This document shows positions 18,723-28,057 of a stretch of DNA of 64,000 nucleotides, in pieces. The DNA is from Bacillus taeanensis (GTDB lineage: Bacteria; Bacillota; Bacilli; Bacillales; UBA6769). A program made the position numbers and the translations under genes. Numbering within the stretch: the first letter of the stretch is position 1; each line of letters starts with the position of its first letter. A model generated the notes under the pieces. It did no database searches. It saw nothing but the letters and a program-made list of their open reading frames with translations, and was not told the DNA's origin. Where the stretch lies: positions 372,001 through 436,000 of the forward strand of contig NZ_QOCW01000001.1 in NCBI RefSeq assembly GCF_003318295.1, written 5' to 3'.

Positions 18723-20441
18723 ATGAACAAAAAAGAAGTGATAAAAACGTTAGAAATAATTGCTATATATATGGAATTAAAAGGTGATAACCCTTTTAAA
18801 ATTTCAGCTTATCGAAAGGCGGCTGGAGCGCTTGAAACAGACCCGCGAAGCATGGAACAAATTGAAGATCCCGCCGCCTTAAAAGGAATTGGCAAAGGTA
18901 CAGCCGGTGTAATTAAAGAACTTCTTGAAACAGGGAAAGCAGAAGTATTTGAAGATTTGAAAGAAGAAGTTCCAAAAGGATTAATTCCACTTTTAAAGCT
19001 TCCAGGGCTTGGTGGTAAAAAAATTGCAAAGCTTTACCAAGAATTACAAGTCCTTGATTTAGCGTCCTTAAAAAAAGCATGTGAAGAAAATAAAATTCAA
19101 GAACTTGCTGGTTTTGGTAAAAAAACAGAAGAGAAGATTTTACAAGCGATTGATGAAATGGGTGCAAGACCTGAGCGGCTTCCGTTAGCATTTATGCTGC
19201 CGATAGCTGGTGAAATTGAGCAGAAGCTTAGTGCCATGAAAGGAATTAAACGTTTCTCGCGTGCCGGAAGTATTCGTCGATTTCGAGAAACGATTAAAGA
19301 TTTAGATTTTATTATTGCAACCGAAGAAGTAGAAGTGGTGAAAGAGCAGCTGCTCGCGCTTGAAGGGATTAATAAAGTAATCGCTAAAGGAGATACAAAA
19401 ATTTCTGTTGAACTTTCTTATGATTATCCTGTTTCTGTTGATTTTCGTTTAGTAAAACCTGCAGAATTTGCAACAACGCTTCATCATTTTACAGGATCAG
19501 AAGCACACAATGTAAAAATGCGTCAGCTTGCTAAAAAACGAAATGAAAAAATTAGTGAATATGGGGTCGAACAGCTGGAAACAGGAGAAGTAATCACATT
19601 TGAAAATGAAGAAGCATTTTACAATCATTTCGGCCTACATTTTATCCCCCCTGAACTTAGAGAAGGCACCAGGGAAATAGAGTCCTTTAAAGAAGAGGTA
19701 GAATTAATTACACTAGAAGATATAAAAGGCGATGTTCATATGCACTCAACTTGGAGCGATGGTGCCTACACAATTGAAGAAATGGTCCAAGCTGTAAGAA
19801 AGAAAGGGTACTCCTATATGGCAATTACCGATCATTCTCAATATTTGAAGGTTGCCAATGGTTTAACACCTAAACGCTTAAAAGAGCAGCGTGAAGAAAT
19901 TAAAAGGTTAAATGAAAAGTATACCGATTTCACGATTTTTTCTGGGGTGGAGATGGATATTTTACCTGATGGAACACTTGATTATGATGATGAACTTCTT
20001 GGAGAAATGGATTTTGTGATTGCGTCGATTCACTCAAGCTTTTCGCAAGATCGAGAAACCATTATGGAACGCTTAACAACAGCGTTAAAAAATCATCATG
20101 TTGACTTAATTGCTCATCCGACTGGAAGGTTAATTGGAAAACGAGAAGGATATGATGTGGATCTAGAATTGTTAATTGAAGCAGCGAAAGAGACAAATAC
20201 AGCGCTTGAATTAAATGCTAATCCAAATCGTTTAGATTTATCGCCATATTGGCTTGAAAAAGCACAAGAAGTGGGTGTGAAGATTATGATTAATACAGAT
20301 GCCCATAATTTTGAGATGCTTGATGATATGCCAATAGGAGTGGCTTCCGCTCGCAAAGGTTGGATTCGAAAAGAAACCGTATTAAACACAAAAAATACAG
20401 AGGAGTTTCGCATTTTTTTAAATCGTCATCAAGAAAACTAA
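18723..20441 (+). CDS. polX: DNA polymerase/3'-5' exonuclease PolX
   Basis: A 572-residue family X polymerase involved in base-excision and gap repair. The N-terminal helix-hairpin-helix 8 kDa domain includes KGIGKGTAGVIKELLE and LPGLGGKKIAKLY. The polymerase palm has the metal-binding motif DLDFIIAT and later VDFRLV. A C-terminal PHP exonuclease domain follows with GDVHMHSTWSDG, AITDHSQ, GVEMDIL, AHPTGR and NTDAHNFE. ATG 18723 is chosen because gaaaggtgg precedes it and the length fits the family; the upstream in-frame extension is not conserved. It is next to mutS2 as in B. subtilis. Confidence 0.95.
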   Translation: MNKKEVIKTLEIIAIYMELKGDNPFKISAYRKAAGALETDPRSMEQIEDPAALKGIGKGTAGVIKELLETGKAEVFEDLKEEVPKGLIPLLKLPGLGGKKIAKLYQELQVLDLASLKKACEENKIQELAGFGKKTEEKILQAIDEMGARPERLPLAFMLPIAGEIEQKLSAMKGIKRFSRAGSIRRFRETIKDLDFIIATEEVEVVKEQLLALEGINKVIAKGDTKISVELSYDYPVSVDFRLVKPAEFATTLHHFTGSEAHNVKMRQLAKKRNEKISEYGVEQLETGEVITFENEEAFYNHFGLHFIPPELREGTREIESFKEEVELITLEDIKGDVHMHSTWSDGAYTIEEMVQAVRKKGYSYMAITDHSQYLKVANGLTPKRLKEQREEIKRLNEKYTDFTIFSGVEMDILPDGTLDYDDELLGEMDFVIASIHSSFSQDRETIMERLTTALKNHHVDLIAHPTGRLIGKREGYDVDLELLIEAAKETNTALELNANPNRLDLSPYWLEKAQEVGVKIMINTDAHNFEMLDDMPIGVASARKGWIRKETVLNTKNTEEFRIFLNRHQEN

Positions 20442-20470
20442 TTTAAAGATTTTATAGGAGGCTTTTGTCA

Positions 20471-22822
20471 TTGCTAAAACGTGTGTTACGACTTTTAGAA
20501 TATGAGAAAATAAAAGAACAATTAAGCAAGCATGCAGCATCATCGTTAGGAAAAGAAAAAGTTACTCAGCTCCTTCCTTCTATTGATATTGAAGAAATTA
20601 GACAGCTGCAGGACATAACAGATGAGGGAGCCGTTGTACTTCGTTTGAAAGGCCATGTACCTCTTGGAGGAATTTACGATATTCGTCCTAGCTTAAAGCG
20701 TTCAGAAATTGGCGGTATGCTAAATGAAGAAGAACTTCGGGATATTTCTAATACTATTTATGGTGGAAGGCGTTTAAAAAAATTTATTGAAGAAATGAAT
20801 GAAGATGGTACAGAACTTCCTCTTTTAACCATATTAACTGAACAAATCGTACCAGCAGTAGAGATTGAAAGGGAAATTAACCGCTGTATTGATGAAGATG
20901 GTCGGATTCTAGATTCTGCAAGTGACGCGCTTCGAACAGTGCGCCAGCAGCTTCGAACCTATGAGTCAAGAATCCGTGAAAAACTAGAAAGCATTGTAAG
21001 ATCTTCAAGCTATCAAAAAATGCTTTCTGATGCCATTGTAACGATTCGAAATGACCGTTACGTTATTCCTGTTAAACAGGAGTATCGCAGCGCTTTTGGG
21101 GGGATTGTTCACGATCAATCTTCTTCAGGGGCGACATTATTTATGGAGCCGCAGTCGATCGTAACAATTAATAATCAGCTTCGTGAAGCAAAAGCAAAAG
21201 AAGTGCGTGAAATTGAAAAAATTTTAAAATATTTAACAGAACAGGTGGCAGAAGAAGCACAAGAACTGCTTCATAATGTAAAAATGCTTTCAGAGCTTGA
21301 TTTTACATTTGCTAAAGCACATTACAGTAAAGAATTATCAGCTGCTAAGCCTAAAATGAACAATGATGGTTATATTCATTTAAAGCATTCAAGACATCCG
21401 CTTATTGCAAAAGAGGAAGTTGTTCCAATTAGTATTGAACTGGGTAACAACTATACATCAATTGTGATTACAGGTCCCAATACGGGCGGTAAAACCGTTA
21501 CATTAAAAACAATTGGTTTATTAACATTGATGGCCCAATCTGGATTACAAGTTCCTGCTGAAGATGATTGTGAAATGGCTGTTTTTAAGTCGGTATTTGC
21601 TGATATTGGTGATGAACAATCAATTGAGCAAAATTTAAGTACATTTTCATCTCATATGACAAACATTGTTGATATTTTAGAAAAAGTTGATCATGAAAGT
21701 CTTGTATTATTTGATGAACTAGGGGCAGGAACAGACCCGCAAGAAGGGGCAGCCCTTGCTATTTCAATTTTAGATGATGTATATAAGCGCGGGGCTCGAA
21801 TTGTTGCAACGACGCACTACAGTGAACTGAAAGCTTATGCTTATAATCGAGAAGGTGTTATTAATGCCAGCGTTGAATTTGATGTTGAAACACTTAGACC
21901 TACTTATCGCTTATTAATTGGGGTACCAGGTCGGAGTAATGCTTTTGAGATCTCGCGGCGCCTTGGCCTAAATGAAAATATTATTGATCATGCAAAAGCG
22001 CAAATTTCAAGTGATACGAGCAAAGTAAACAAAATGATCGCTTCATTAGAAGATACGCAAAAACAAGCGGAACAAGATATGCTTTATGCAAAGGAGATTC
22101 GTGCTGAAGCGGAAGAGCTCCATAAAGATTTACAGCAGCAGCTTCATAAACTTGAGGATGAACGTGATCGCCTTTTTGAAGAAGCAGAAAGAACAGCAGC
22201 CCAAGAGCTGAAAAAGGCAAAAGCAGAAGCTGAAAAAATTATGAAAGAACTGCGAAATTATAAGCGTACAACGGTTAAAGAACATCAGCTTATAGATGCG
22301 AAAAAGCGACTTGAAGAAGCGAGTCCAAAGCTTAGAAAAAGTAAGAAAACAGCTCAAACAGCAAAGGCAGTGGAAGAAAACTTAAAACCAGGCGATGAAG
22401 TGAAAGTGTTAAGCATTGAGCAGAAAGGTCATATTGTTGAGAAAGTAAACGAAAAGGAATTTATTGTCCAAGTTGGGATTATGAAAATGAAAATGAACAG
22501 TGCCAACTTGCAAAGAATAAAAGAACAAAAGCAAACCCCAACAAAATCTTTTGTAGCGGTCAAAGGCCGCGATTATCATGTGAAAACAGTACTTGATTTA
22601 AGAGGGAAACGTTATGAAGATGCACAGCTTGAAGTCGAGCGTTATTTAGATGATGCAATTCTTGCCGGATATTCTCAAGTTTCTATTATTCACGGAAAAG
22701 GAACAGGCGCGTTAAGAAAAGGAGTGCAGGATCTTTTGAAATCTCATTCTCATGTTAAAAGGACAAGAATGGGAGGAGCAGGAGAAGGCGGGACTGGTGT
22801 AACAGTAGTTGAGTTGAAATAA
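20471..22822 (+). CDS. mutS2: Endonuclease MutS2 / recombination-suppressing, ribosome-associated ATPase
   Basis: A 783-residue MutS2. The order is a core/lever region, an ABC-type ATPase domain with Walker [14 protein letters not shown] and Walker [18 protein letters not shown], a long coiled-coil clamp (about 520-640), a KOW-like region and a C-terminal Smr nuclease domain (about 710-783, [26 protein letters not shown]). It lacks the mismatch-recognition domain of MutS. In B. subtilis MutS2 acts on collided ribosomes and recombination intermediates. TTG 20471 is 9 bases after GGAGG and preferred; TTG 20465 is only 3 bases away. Confidence 0.95.
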   Translation: MLKRVLRLLEYEKIKEQLSKHAASSLGKEKVTQLLPSIDIEEIRQLQDITDEGAVVLRLKGHVPLGGIYDIRPSLKRSEIGGMLNEEELRDISNTIYGGRRLKKFIEEMNEDGTELPLLTILTEQIVPAVEIEREINRCIDEDGRILDSASDALRTVRQQLRTYESRIREKLESIVRSSSYQKMLSDAIVTIRNDRYVIPVKQEYRSAFGGIVHDQSSSGATLFMEPQSIVTINNQLREAKAKEVREIEKILKYLTEQVAEEAQELLHNVKMLSELDFTFAKAHYSKELSAAKPKMNNDGYIHLKHSRHPLIAKEEVVPISIELGNNYTSIVITGPNTGGKTVTLKTIGLLTLMAQSGLQVPAEDDCEMAVFKSVFADIGDEQSIEQNLSTFSSHMTNIVDILEKVDHESLVLFDELGAGTDPQEGAALAISILDDVYKRGARIVATTHYSELKAYAYNREGVINASVEFDVETLRPTYRLLIGVPGRSNAFEISRRLGLNENIIDHAKAQISSDTSKVNKMIASLEDTQKQAEQDMLYAKEIRAEAEELHKDLQQQLHKLEDERDRLFEEAERTAAQELKKAKAEAEKIMKELRNYKRTTVKEHQLIDAKKRLEEASPKLRKSKKTAQTAKAVEENLKPGDEVKVLSIEQKGHIVEKVNEKEFIVQVGIMKMKMNSANLQRIKEQKQTPTKSFVAVKGRDYHVKTVLDLRGKRYEDAQLEVERYLDDAILAGYSQVSIIHGKGTGALRKGVQDLLKSHSHVKRTRMGGAGEGGTGVTVVELK

Positions 22823-22841
22823 ACAAAAGGAGTACTTTGCA

Positions 22842-23249
22842 ATGGATAATCTTTTTCAAAATGAATTTATTCAAACGGCAGGACATTACAGTGTTGTTGT
22901 GCTATGTATGATTGTATTTTTAGCCGTTTTTGAATTAGTAACGAGTTATCGCAACTGGGAGGAAATTAAAAAAGGAAATGTTTCAGTTGCTTTAGCTACA
23001 GGTGGAAAAATTTTCGGGATTGCAAATATTTTCCGTTTTTCAATTCAACATAATGATTCGCTTGTTACAATGATGGGTTGGGGTGTATTTGGTTTTTCAC
23101 TCCTCCTCATTGGTTATTTTATCTTTGAATTTTTAACACCAAAATTTAAAATTGATCATGAAATTGCAAAAGATAACCGGGCCGTTGGGTTTATTTCAAT
23201 GATGATTTCTATTGGGCTATCTTTTGTCATTGGATCAAGCATTCATTAA
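22842..23249 (+). CDS. yshE: DUF350 membrane protein (YshE)
   Basis: A 135-residue protein with four predicted transmembrane segments and the DUF350 pattern (GNVSVALATGGKIFGIANIF, then GYFIFEFLTPKFKIDHEIAKDNRAVG). Function is unknown. It follows mutS2 by 19 bases behind aaaggag, as in B. subtilis, and is probably co-transcribed with it. Confidence 0.82.
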   Translation: MDNLFQNEFIQTAGHYSVVVLCMIVFLAVFELVTSYRNWEEIKKGNVSVALATGGKIFGIANIFRFSIQHNDSLVTMMGWGVFGFSLLLIGYFIFEFLTPKFKIDHEIAKDNRAVGFISMMISIGLSFVIGSSIH

Positions 23250-23273
23250 GCATGTAAATAGGGAGTTTAATGT

Positions 23274-23357
23274 ATGGAAACATTATGGAAAGTTTTATTA
23301 GTGTGTTGTGGTTTATTTTTTATATCAGGTATTATTTATTTGTTGTTTTTTGTATAA
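23274..23357 (+). CDS. Possible 27-residue single-span membrane peptide
   Basis: A short reading frame 24 bases after yshE encodes METLWKVLLVCCGLFFISGI followed by IYLLFFV. It is almost entirely hydrophobic, with a Lys near the N-terminus. A gggag motif lies 8 bases upstream of the ATG. It could be a small membrane protein of the yshE operon. There is no homology evidence, so it may be chance. Confidence 0.4.
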   Translation: METLWKVLLVCCGLFFISGIIYLLFFV

Positions 23358-23370
23358 GATTTCATACAGC

Positions 23371-23400
23371 CTCAAGAGAGTCCACTTTCTTGAGATTATT
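23371..23400 (+). terminator. Possible weak terminator downstream of yshE
   Basis: Arms ctcaaga / tcttgag followed by a short T-rich stretch (attatttta). Poor T-tract. Confidence 0.4.
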
Positions 23401-23546
23401 TTATACAATAAGTTATCATAATTTAATCAATAAAAGGATGTAGTTGAACATTTATCCTTTGTTCAGTGCGTATTAATAAGTGGACGAGCTTTGAATATTT
23501 ATGTTCTTTAATAAATACATCTTAAACTTTAAAAGGAGAGGTTAAA

Positions 23547-24320
23547 ATGGCGTTATTAGCTGTTTCAAAACAGAGGGCATCCGTTGTGATTACATTAAAA
23601 AGCCCGCCTGCAAATGCTTTGTCTTCCAAGCTTATTGAGGAAATTTCACAGGCTCTTGATCGTATAAAAAATGATAAAGATGTAAAAGTAGTTGTTATTC
23701 ATGGGGACGGCCGTTTCTTTTCTGCAGGAGCAGATATTAAAGAATTTACAAGCGTTACAGACGGAAAAGCTTTTTCTAAAATGAGCAGTCGCGGCCAGGA
23801 AGTATTTAATAAAATTGAGAATTTTCCAAAGCCTGTGCTTGCTGCCATTCATGGGGCAGCATTAGGGGGAGGTTTAGAACTTGCGATGGCTTGTCATATG
23901 CGCTTTGTAACCGCTGATGCAAAGCTTGGTCTGCCAGAGCTGCAGCTTGGACTTATTCCAGGGTTTGGAGGAACCCAGCGCTTAGCATCATATATTGGAA
24001 AAGCAAAAGCAGCAGAGCTAATGCTGACAAGTGAGCCAATAACAGGACAGGAAGCAGTAACGCTTGGTTTAGCAAATGCAAGCTTTGAAAACGAACATCT
24101 TTTAGAAAGTGTTCTTAACATTGCATACAAAATAGCAGACAAAAGCGCTCCTTCCATTAAAACGGTTTTAGAACTGCTTACATATACTGCTTTAGATCAA
24201 AAGTGGGAGGGAATGAAGCAGGAGTCGCTTCGCTTTGGAGAAATGTATGAAACATATGATGCGAAAGAAGGTATTAAAGCATTTATTGAAAAAAGAAAAC
24301 CGAATTTTCAGGACCACTAA
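23547..24320 (+). CDS. fadB: Enoyl-CoA hydratase (crotonase family), FadB-like
   Basis: A 257-residue crotonase that hydrates 2-enoyl-CoA in fatty-acid beta-oxidation. The oxyanion-hole segments are GRFFSAGADIKEF and HGAALGGGLELAMACH. The second catalytic glutamate is in LGLPELQLGLIPGFGGTQRL. The sequence closely resembles B. subtilis FadB (YsiB). Here it stands alone: the lcfA and fadR genes that precede it and the etfBA genes that follow it in B. subtilis are absent from this position. Start ATG is behind aaaggagagg. Confidence 0.87.
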   Translation: MALLAVSKQRASVVITLKSPPANALSSKLIEEISQALDRIKNDKDVKVVVIHGDGRFFSAGADIKEFTSVTDGKAFSKMSSRGQEVFNKIENFPKPVLAAIHGAALGGGLELAMACHMRFVTADAKLGLPELQLGLIPGFGGTQRLASYIGKAKAAELMLTSEPITGQEAVTLGLANASFENEHLLESVLNIAYKIADKSAPSIKTVLELLTYTALDQKWEGMKQESLRFGEMYETYDAKEGIKAFIEKRKPNFQDH

Positions 24321-24352
24321 TTCGTAATCGATAAGCAGAAAGCAACTCGCTT

Positions 24353-24376
24353 GTTTTTTTATAGAGATACGGGTAC
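24353..24376 (+). promoter_or_regulatory. Possible sigma-B promoter upstream of trxA
   Basis: GTTTTT (24353-24358), 12 bases, GGGTAC (24371-24376) resembles the sigma-B consensus GTTTAA-N12-14-GGGTAT. The trxA gene of B. subtilis is known to have a stress sigma-B promoter in addition to a SigA promoter. Candidate only. Confidence 0.45.
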
Positions 24377-24413
24377 ACTTTAAAATGTAAAGCATAAAAT
24401 TAGCGAATTTACA

Positions 24414-24437
24414 CATACAAATGATATACTTTGTATG
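24414..24437 (+). promoter_or_regulatory. Extended -10 promoter of trxA inside a perfect inverted repeat
   Basis: TGATATACT (24422-24430) is an extended -10 element (TGnTATACT). It is bracketed by perfect 8-base arms CATACAAA (24414-24421) and TTTGTATG (24430-24437). No good -35 is seen. An AGCA at 24391, near -44 of the expected start, is where Spx-activated promoters carry their cis-element. The inverted repeat could be an operator. Confidence 0.5.
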
Positions 24438-24470
24438 AATTAACCCGTATTAAGAGGAGGAAATGTCGAA

Positions 24471-24785
24471 ATGGCAATAACAAATGTAACAGACCAAAAT
24501 TTCGGTTCAGAAACAAGCGAAGGATTAGTTCTTGCTGATTTTTGGGCACCATGGTGCGGACCTTGTAAAATGATTGCACCTGTTCTTGAAGAATTAGATG
24601 CAGAAATGGGCGATAAAGTAAAAATCGTAAAGCTTGATGTGGATGAAAACCAAGAAACAGCAAGCAAATACGGTGTAATGAGCATTCCAACTCTTTTCGT
24701 CATGAAAGATGGAGAAGTTGTTGAACAAATCGTTGGTTTTCAACCAAAAGAAGCGCTAGCACAAGCAATTCAAAAGCATGCTTAA
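24471..24785 (+). CDS. trxA: Thioredoxin
   Basis: A 104-residue classical thioredoxin with active site [10 protein letters not shown] (Cys29 and Cys32) and the cis-proline loop SIPTLFV. It is the cytoplasmic dithiol reductant for ribonucleotide reductase and other enzymes. Start ATG is behind agaggagg. Upstream lies a complex promoter region. Confidence 0.97.
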   Translation: MAITNVTDQNFGSETSEGLVLADFWAPWCGPCKMIAPVLEELDAEMGDKVKIVKLDVDENQETASKYGVMSIPTLFVMKDGEVVEQIVGFQPKEALAQAIQKHA

Positions 24786-24794
24786 CATGTTTTT

Positions 24795-24832
24795 AAGAGG
24801 ATAACTCATCTGAGTTATCCTCTTTTTTTATT
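24795..24832 (+). terminator. Terminator of trxA
   Basis: Perfect stem aagaggataactca / tgagttatcctctt with a 2-base loop and a T run. Confidence 0.92.
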
Positions 24833-24849
24833 TGTTTGAAAAATCAGTA

Positions 24850-24878
24850 TTGACATTGAAAATCGTTCTCGATATAAT
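24850..24878 (+). promoter_or_regulatory. Consensus SigA promoter of the Fur-controlled lipoprotein gene
   Basis: A perfect TTGACA (24850-24855), 17-base spacer and TATAAT (24873-24878). The spacer holds a partial Fur-like element, tgaaaatcgttctcg (24857-24871). A full Fur box lies just downstream. Confidence 0.85.
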
Positions 24879-24889
24879 AAGAAACATCC

Positions 24890-24908
24890 AATAATGAAAA
24901 TCATTATC
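24890..24908 (+). promoter_or_regulatory. Fur box upstream of the lipoprotein gene
   Basis: aataatgaaaatcattatc matches 17 of 19 positions of the Fur consensus GATAATGATAATCATTATC. It lies between the -10 element and the ribosome binding site, so Fe-loaded Fur would block transcription. Confidence 0.85.
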
Positions 24909-24926
24909 AGTAAGGGGAGTCCATTT

Positions 24927-26120
24927 ATGAAGAAGTCAATGTTATTATTTGCATCAATTACACTTGCCGGTTCACTGCTTGCAGCGTGCGGAAATCAAGA
25001 AGCAGAAGAACCAAAAGAAGAAACAGTGCAGGAAGAAGCTGCTGATCAAGAAGAAAATGCTCAAAGCGAAGAAGTTGCTCTTGAAGAAACGGCAACTGCA
25101 AAACAAGTTGCGGCTTATAAAGCAATAATGGATGAGTTAAACAAAATGAAAGAAGATAAAGAAGTTGACTGGAGCGTTGTGAAGTCTACATATCAAAATG
25201 AATTAAAAGCTGAAACAGGAGATTTTGATAATCTTATTACAGCTGGTATTAATGCTGGTAAAGATGGTGAAGGCGACCAAAATGTTGCACGCCAATTAAT
25301 TGATAAAGGAATACAATCTTACTTCTATTCAAAACAAAAATCATTACATGGTGAAGCAGGAGATGCACTGGCAGCAGGAGATCAAGCAAAAGCTGAAGCA
25401 GCATTTGCAGAATTAAAGCATCTTGTAGAAGAAGTTATTATTCCAACAGCTGAAAAGCGTGACGGTTATTACGAGTTAACTGGTGAAGACAGCATGGTTG
25501 AAAATATTAATAACGGTCTATCGCTTCAAGAAGAAGCATTAGCAGCAGGAAATGCAGATGATTTCTCTGTTTATAAACAAATGACAGATAAATCTGTTTA
25601 CCGCAGCTATTATTTAGCAGCAAATTCTTATGCTGAAAAGATTGCAGCAGCAGTAAATGAAGGCAATGCTGATGAAGCAGAATTAAAAATTATGCAGGCA
25701 GAAGCATATGGGTTCTATCAAGCCATTAAAGGTTCACTTTCTGGTGGAGATGAAGAAGCGGCAAATAAGTTAGATGAATTATTTAACGCTGCTGTAACAG
25801 ATGCTAAAACATTAAATGCTGAAGAAGTATCTGATTTATTCTTAAAAGCATTTATCGGTAAAATTACTGGCTATCATGAAAAAGTAGCCGCAGCTTTAGA
25901 AGCAGGTGAAGCAGCAGAAGCACGCGTTGAAGCAATGGAAGCGAACGTATTTACAAAAGACATTGAGCTTGCATTAGCGAAAAAGCTTGGTGAAGAACAA
26001 ACGGCCGAACTGCTTGATCATGCTGCAAAATGGTATGAAGCAGTAGCAAATGAAAATGCTGAAGAAGCAGCATCACATAGTGAAGCAATTGTACCTGTGC
26101 TTAAAGGTGTAGTACAATAA
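24927..26120 (+). CDS. Fur-regulated, repeat-containing lipoprotein, probable iron-uptake component
   Basis: A 397-residue secreted lipoprotein. The signal peptide MKKSMLLFASITLAGSLLAAC ends in a lipobox with Cys21. A Glu-rich linker (about 22-60) follows, then an all-helical Glu/Ala-rich domain. Three segments share a loose pattern A-x-x-x-AG-x-A-x-E-A-x: HGEAGDALAAGDQAKAEAAF, YAEKIAAAVNEGNADEAELK and YHEKVAAALEAGEAAEARVE. They look like degenerate internal repeats. ATG 24927 is chosen because taagggga precedes it and the earlier ATG at 24894 is inside the Fur box. It is not a clear EfeO/imelysin protein. The Fur box and nearby FTR1 permease suggest an iron role. Confidence 0.7.
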   Translation: MKKSMLLFASITLAGSLLAACGNQEAEEPKEETVQEEAADQEENAQSEEVALEETATAKQVAAYKAIMDELNKMKEDKEVDWSVVKSTYQNELKAETGDFDNLITAGINAGKDGEGDQNVARQLIDKGIQSYFYSKQKSLHGEAGDALAAGDQAKAEAAFAELKHLVEEVIIPTAEKRDGYYELTGEDSMVENINNGLSLQEEALAAGNADDFSVYKQMTDKSVYRSYYLAANSYAEKIAAAVNEGNADEAELKIMQAEAYGFYQAIKGSLSGGDEEAANKLDELFNAAVTDAKTLNAEEVSDLFLKAFIGKITGYHEKVAAALEAGEAAEARVEAMEANVFTKDIELALAKKLGEEQTAELLDHAAKWYEAVANENAEEAASHSEAIVPVLKGVVQ

Positions 26121-26147
26121 AAAAGCCGCAAATGCGGCTTTTTTATT
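26119..26147 (+). terminator. Terminator after the Fur-regulated lipoprotein gene
   Basis: Stem aaaaaagccgca / tgcggctttttt with a short loop; strong T run. Confidence 0.9.
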
Positions 26148-26195
26148 GTTGTGAAGAAAAGATAAACTTGTAAGAATACAGTTGAGGTGTACGCT

Positions 26196-27143
26196 ATGAA
26201 CATATTAGTCACGGGCGGAGCAGGCTTTATAGGCAGCCATTTAGCAAGGAAGCTGCTAAAAGATTATCAGTTAACAATTGTTGATAATCTTCATGCTTAC
26301 TATGACCCGCTTCAAAAACAAGCACATTTAAATGCAATCCGAAAGCTCGGCTTACCATTTCAATTTATTGAGACAGATCTTATTAATGAAAGCAGCTGTC
26401 AAAAGATATTTGAAGCAAATTCCTTTGATGCAGTTATTCACTTAGCAGCTCTTCCGGGCGTGCCTTATTCTATTCAACAGCCGCATCAATATATTGATCT
26501 TGATATTAAAGCGGTTGTGAATATTTTAAAACATGCAGGTGAGGCAAATGTAAAGCATGTATTGTTTGCTTCCTCTTCTTCTGTTTATGGAGATCAGGCC
26601 GGGGGGGCGCTTACAGAAGGAATGGCAAATGGTCAAGTTGTTTCCCCGTATGCGGCTGCAAAGTATGGAGCAGAATCATTTTGTCATGCTTATCAATCAT
26701 TATATGGCTTTCAGCTAACGATTCTGCGCTTTTTTACAGTTTACGGTCCGTGGGGAAGACCTGATATGGCGATTCCTAAATTCATTAAAAAGCTGCTTTA
26801 TGGTGAACCAATTGAGATATACGGTATACAGTCTGCTAGAGATTATACGTACATTGATGACATTGTTAATGGAATTGAAAAAGCTCTTTTATATTCAAAA
26901 GGAAATGAAACGTATAACCTAGGTTTTGGAGAACCGATCTATATGGAAACCCTTCTTAGTCATCTTAAAAAGAGGTTTCCAGAAATGAAAACGATCCAAC
27001 GACAAACACGTCAAGGCGATGTGAAAATGACGTGGAGTAATATTGAAAAAGCAAAAAACCAATTAGGCTATACACCTCATGTAAATATTGAAGAAGGATT
27101 GGATCGCACTATCTCATGGGCAAAACAATATTTCAAAAATTAA
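26196..27143 (+). CDS. NAD-dependent nucleotide-sugar epimerase/dehydratase (extended SDR)
   Basis: A 315-residue extended short-chain dehydrogenase with the NAD motif GGAGFIGSHL and catalytic SSSSVYG and YAAAKYGAE (YxxxK). It also has the substrate-loop segment VYGPWGRPDMAIPKF common to UDP-glucuronate and UDP-glucose 4-epimerases. It probably interconverts UDP-hexoses or UDP-uronates in the cytoplasm. ATG 26196 is 6 bases after GAGGTG; the GTG at 26187 is part of that site. It is the first gene of a four-gene overlapping operon; no clear promoter is visible in the 50 bases after the preceding terminator. Confidence 0.85.
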   Translation: MNILVTGGAGFIGSHLARKLLKDYQLTIVDNLHAYYDPLQKQAHLNAIRKLGLPFQFIETDLINESSCQKIFEANSFDAVIHLAALPGVPYSIQQPHQYIDLDIKAVVNILKHAGEANVKHVLFASSSSVYGDQAGGALTEGMANGQVVSPYAAAKYGAESFCHAYQSLYGFQLTILRFFTVYGPWGRPDMAIPKFIKKLLYGEPIEIYGIQSARDYTYIDDIVNGIEKALLYSKGNETYNLGFGEPIYMETLLSHLKKRFPEMKTIQRQTRQGDVKMTWSNIEKAKNQLGYTPHVNIEEGLDRTISWAKQYFKN

Positions 27144-28057
27144 TTCGAATCGGCAGCTTGCTGTTATTTGCTGTGTTTTTACTGCTAAGTTGGAACTTTT
27201 TTGATTTAGCCTTATTATCGAATCAATTATATCAATTGTTTATTCATTACAATTGGCTTTTGTTGATGACAATATGCTACCTATTGGCGTTTATCTGTCG
27301 AGCAATTGCTTGGAGGATGTATGGAAAAGAAAAGGCAGCATTTAATGTCTATTTATTGGCGCTTTTCTATAGTCTATTTTTTAATCATTTGTTTCCTGTT
27401 AAAGTAGGTGAAGTTGTTCGTATTGGAGTGCTTGCGAAGGAAAAAAATGAATCATGGGATACAGCGATGCATTCAGCTGCAGCAATGCGAGTGCTCGATT
27501 TATTATGCTTAGGATTGTTCGCCTTTACCGGTGCCTTTTTTAGTGGAGTCTCATTAAGTATTACTTATTTTTTAAATGTCATGCTTGTATTAGGCCTTCT
27601 TGGAATAGCATTTATTTTATTTGTTAAAAAGAAATGGCTTCAATTTTATAAAAAGCATGCAGCCATTTTGAAAGAGGCGTTTTTTCATAAAAAATCAATT
27701 GCAATGATCGGCTTAGTAGCATTTAGTTGGGTTCTTGAGGCTGCTGTATTGTATGGTGTTATACAAGCTATTCAGTTGGATTTATCCTTTTTAAAAACAA
27801 TTTGGGTAAATAGTTTAACAGTCGCCTCACAAGTGTTTCAATTTGCTCCAGGTGGTCTTGCTACATACGAAAGTGTCATGAGCTTTTCGTTAGTTCAAGT
27901 TAAGGTAGAATGGCAGAATGCTTATCATCTAGCCATTTTGACTCATGGCTATAAATTTTTATTTTCTTTTATTGCAGGTGGAGCCGCATTTTTATTTCAT
28001 CCTATTTCACTATCATCTGTCTCGTTATGGAGAAAAAAGAAAGGAGAAAAATTATGA
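27116..28057 (+). CDS. Lysylphosphatidylglycerol-synthase-TM / UPF0104 family membrane protein (putative flippase)
   Basis: A 313-residue polytopic protein with about eight hydrophobic segments. It carries the family landmarks FFNHLFPVKVGEVVRIGVLA and FQFAPGGLATYESVMSFSL. The family covers the MprF flippase domain and YbhN/AglD-like proteins implicated in moving lipid-linked substrates across membranes. No synthase domain is attached. It overlaps the epimerase gene by 28 bases. The start ATG 27116 has only a distant gaaggat site, so it is less certain. Confidence 0.75.
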   Translation: MGKTIFQKLIRIGSLLLFAVFLLLSWNFFDLALLSNQLYQLFIHYNWLLLMTICYLLAFICRAIAWRMYGKEKAAFNVYLLALFYSLFFNHLFPVKVGEVVRIGVLAKEKNESWDTAMHSAAAMRVLDLLCLGLFAFTGAFFSGVSLSITYFLNVMLVLGLLGIAFILFVKKKWLQFYKKHAAILKEAFFHKKSIAMIGLVAFSWVLEAAVLYGVIQAIQLDLSFLKTIWVNSLTVASQVFQFAPGGLATYESVMSFSLVQVKVEWQNAYHLAILTHGYKFLFSFIAGGAAFLFHPISLSSVSLWRKKKGEKL

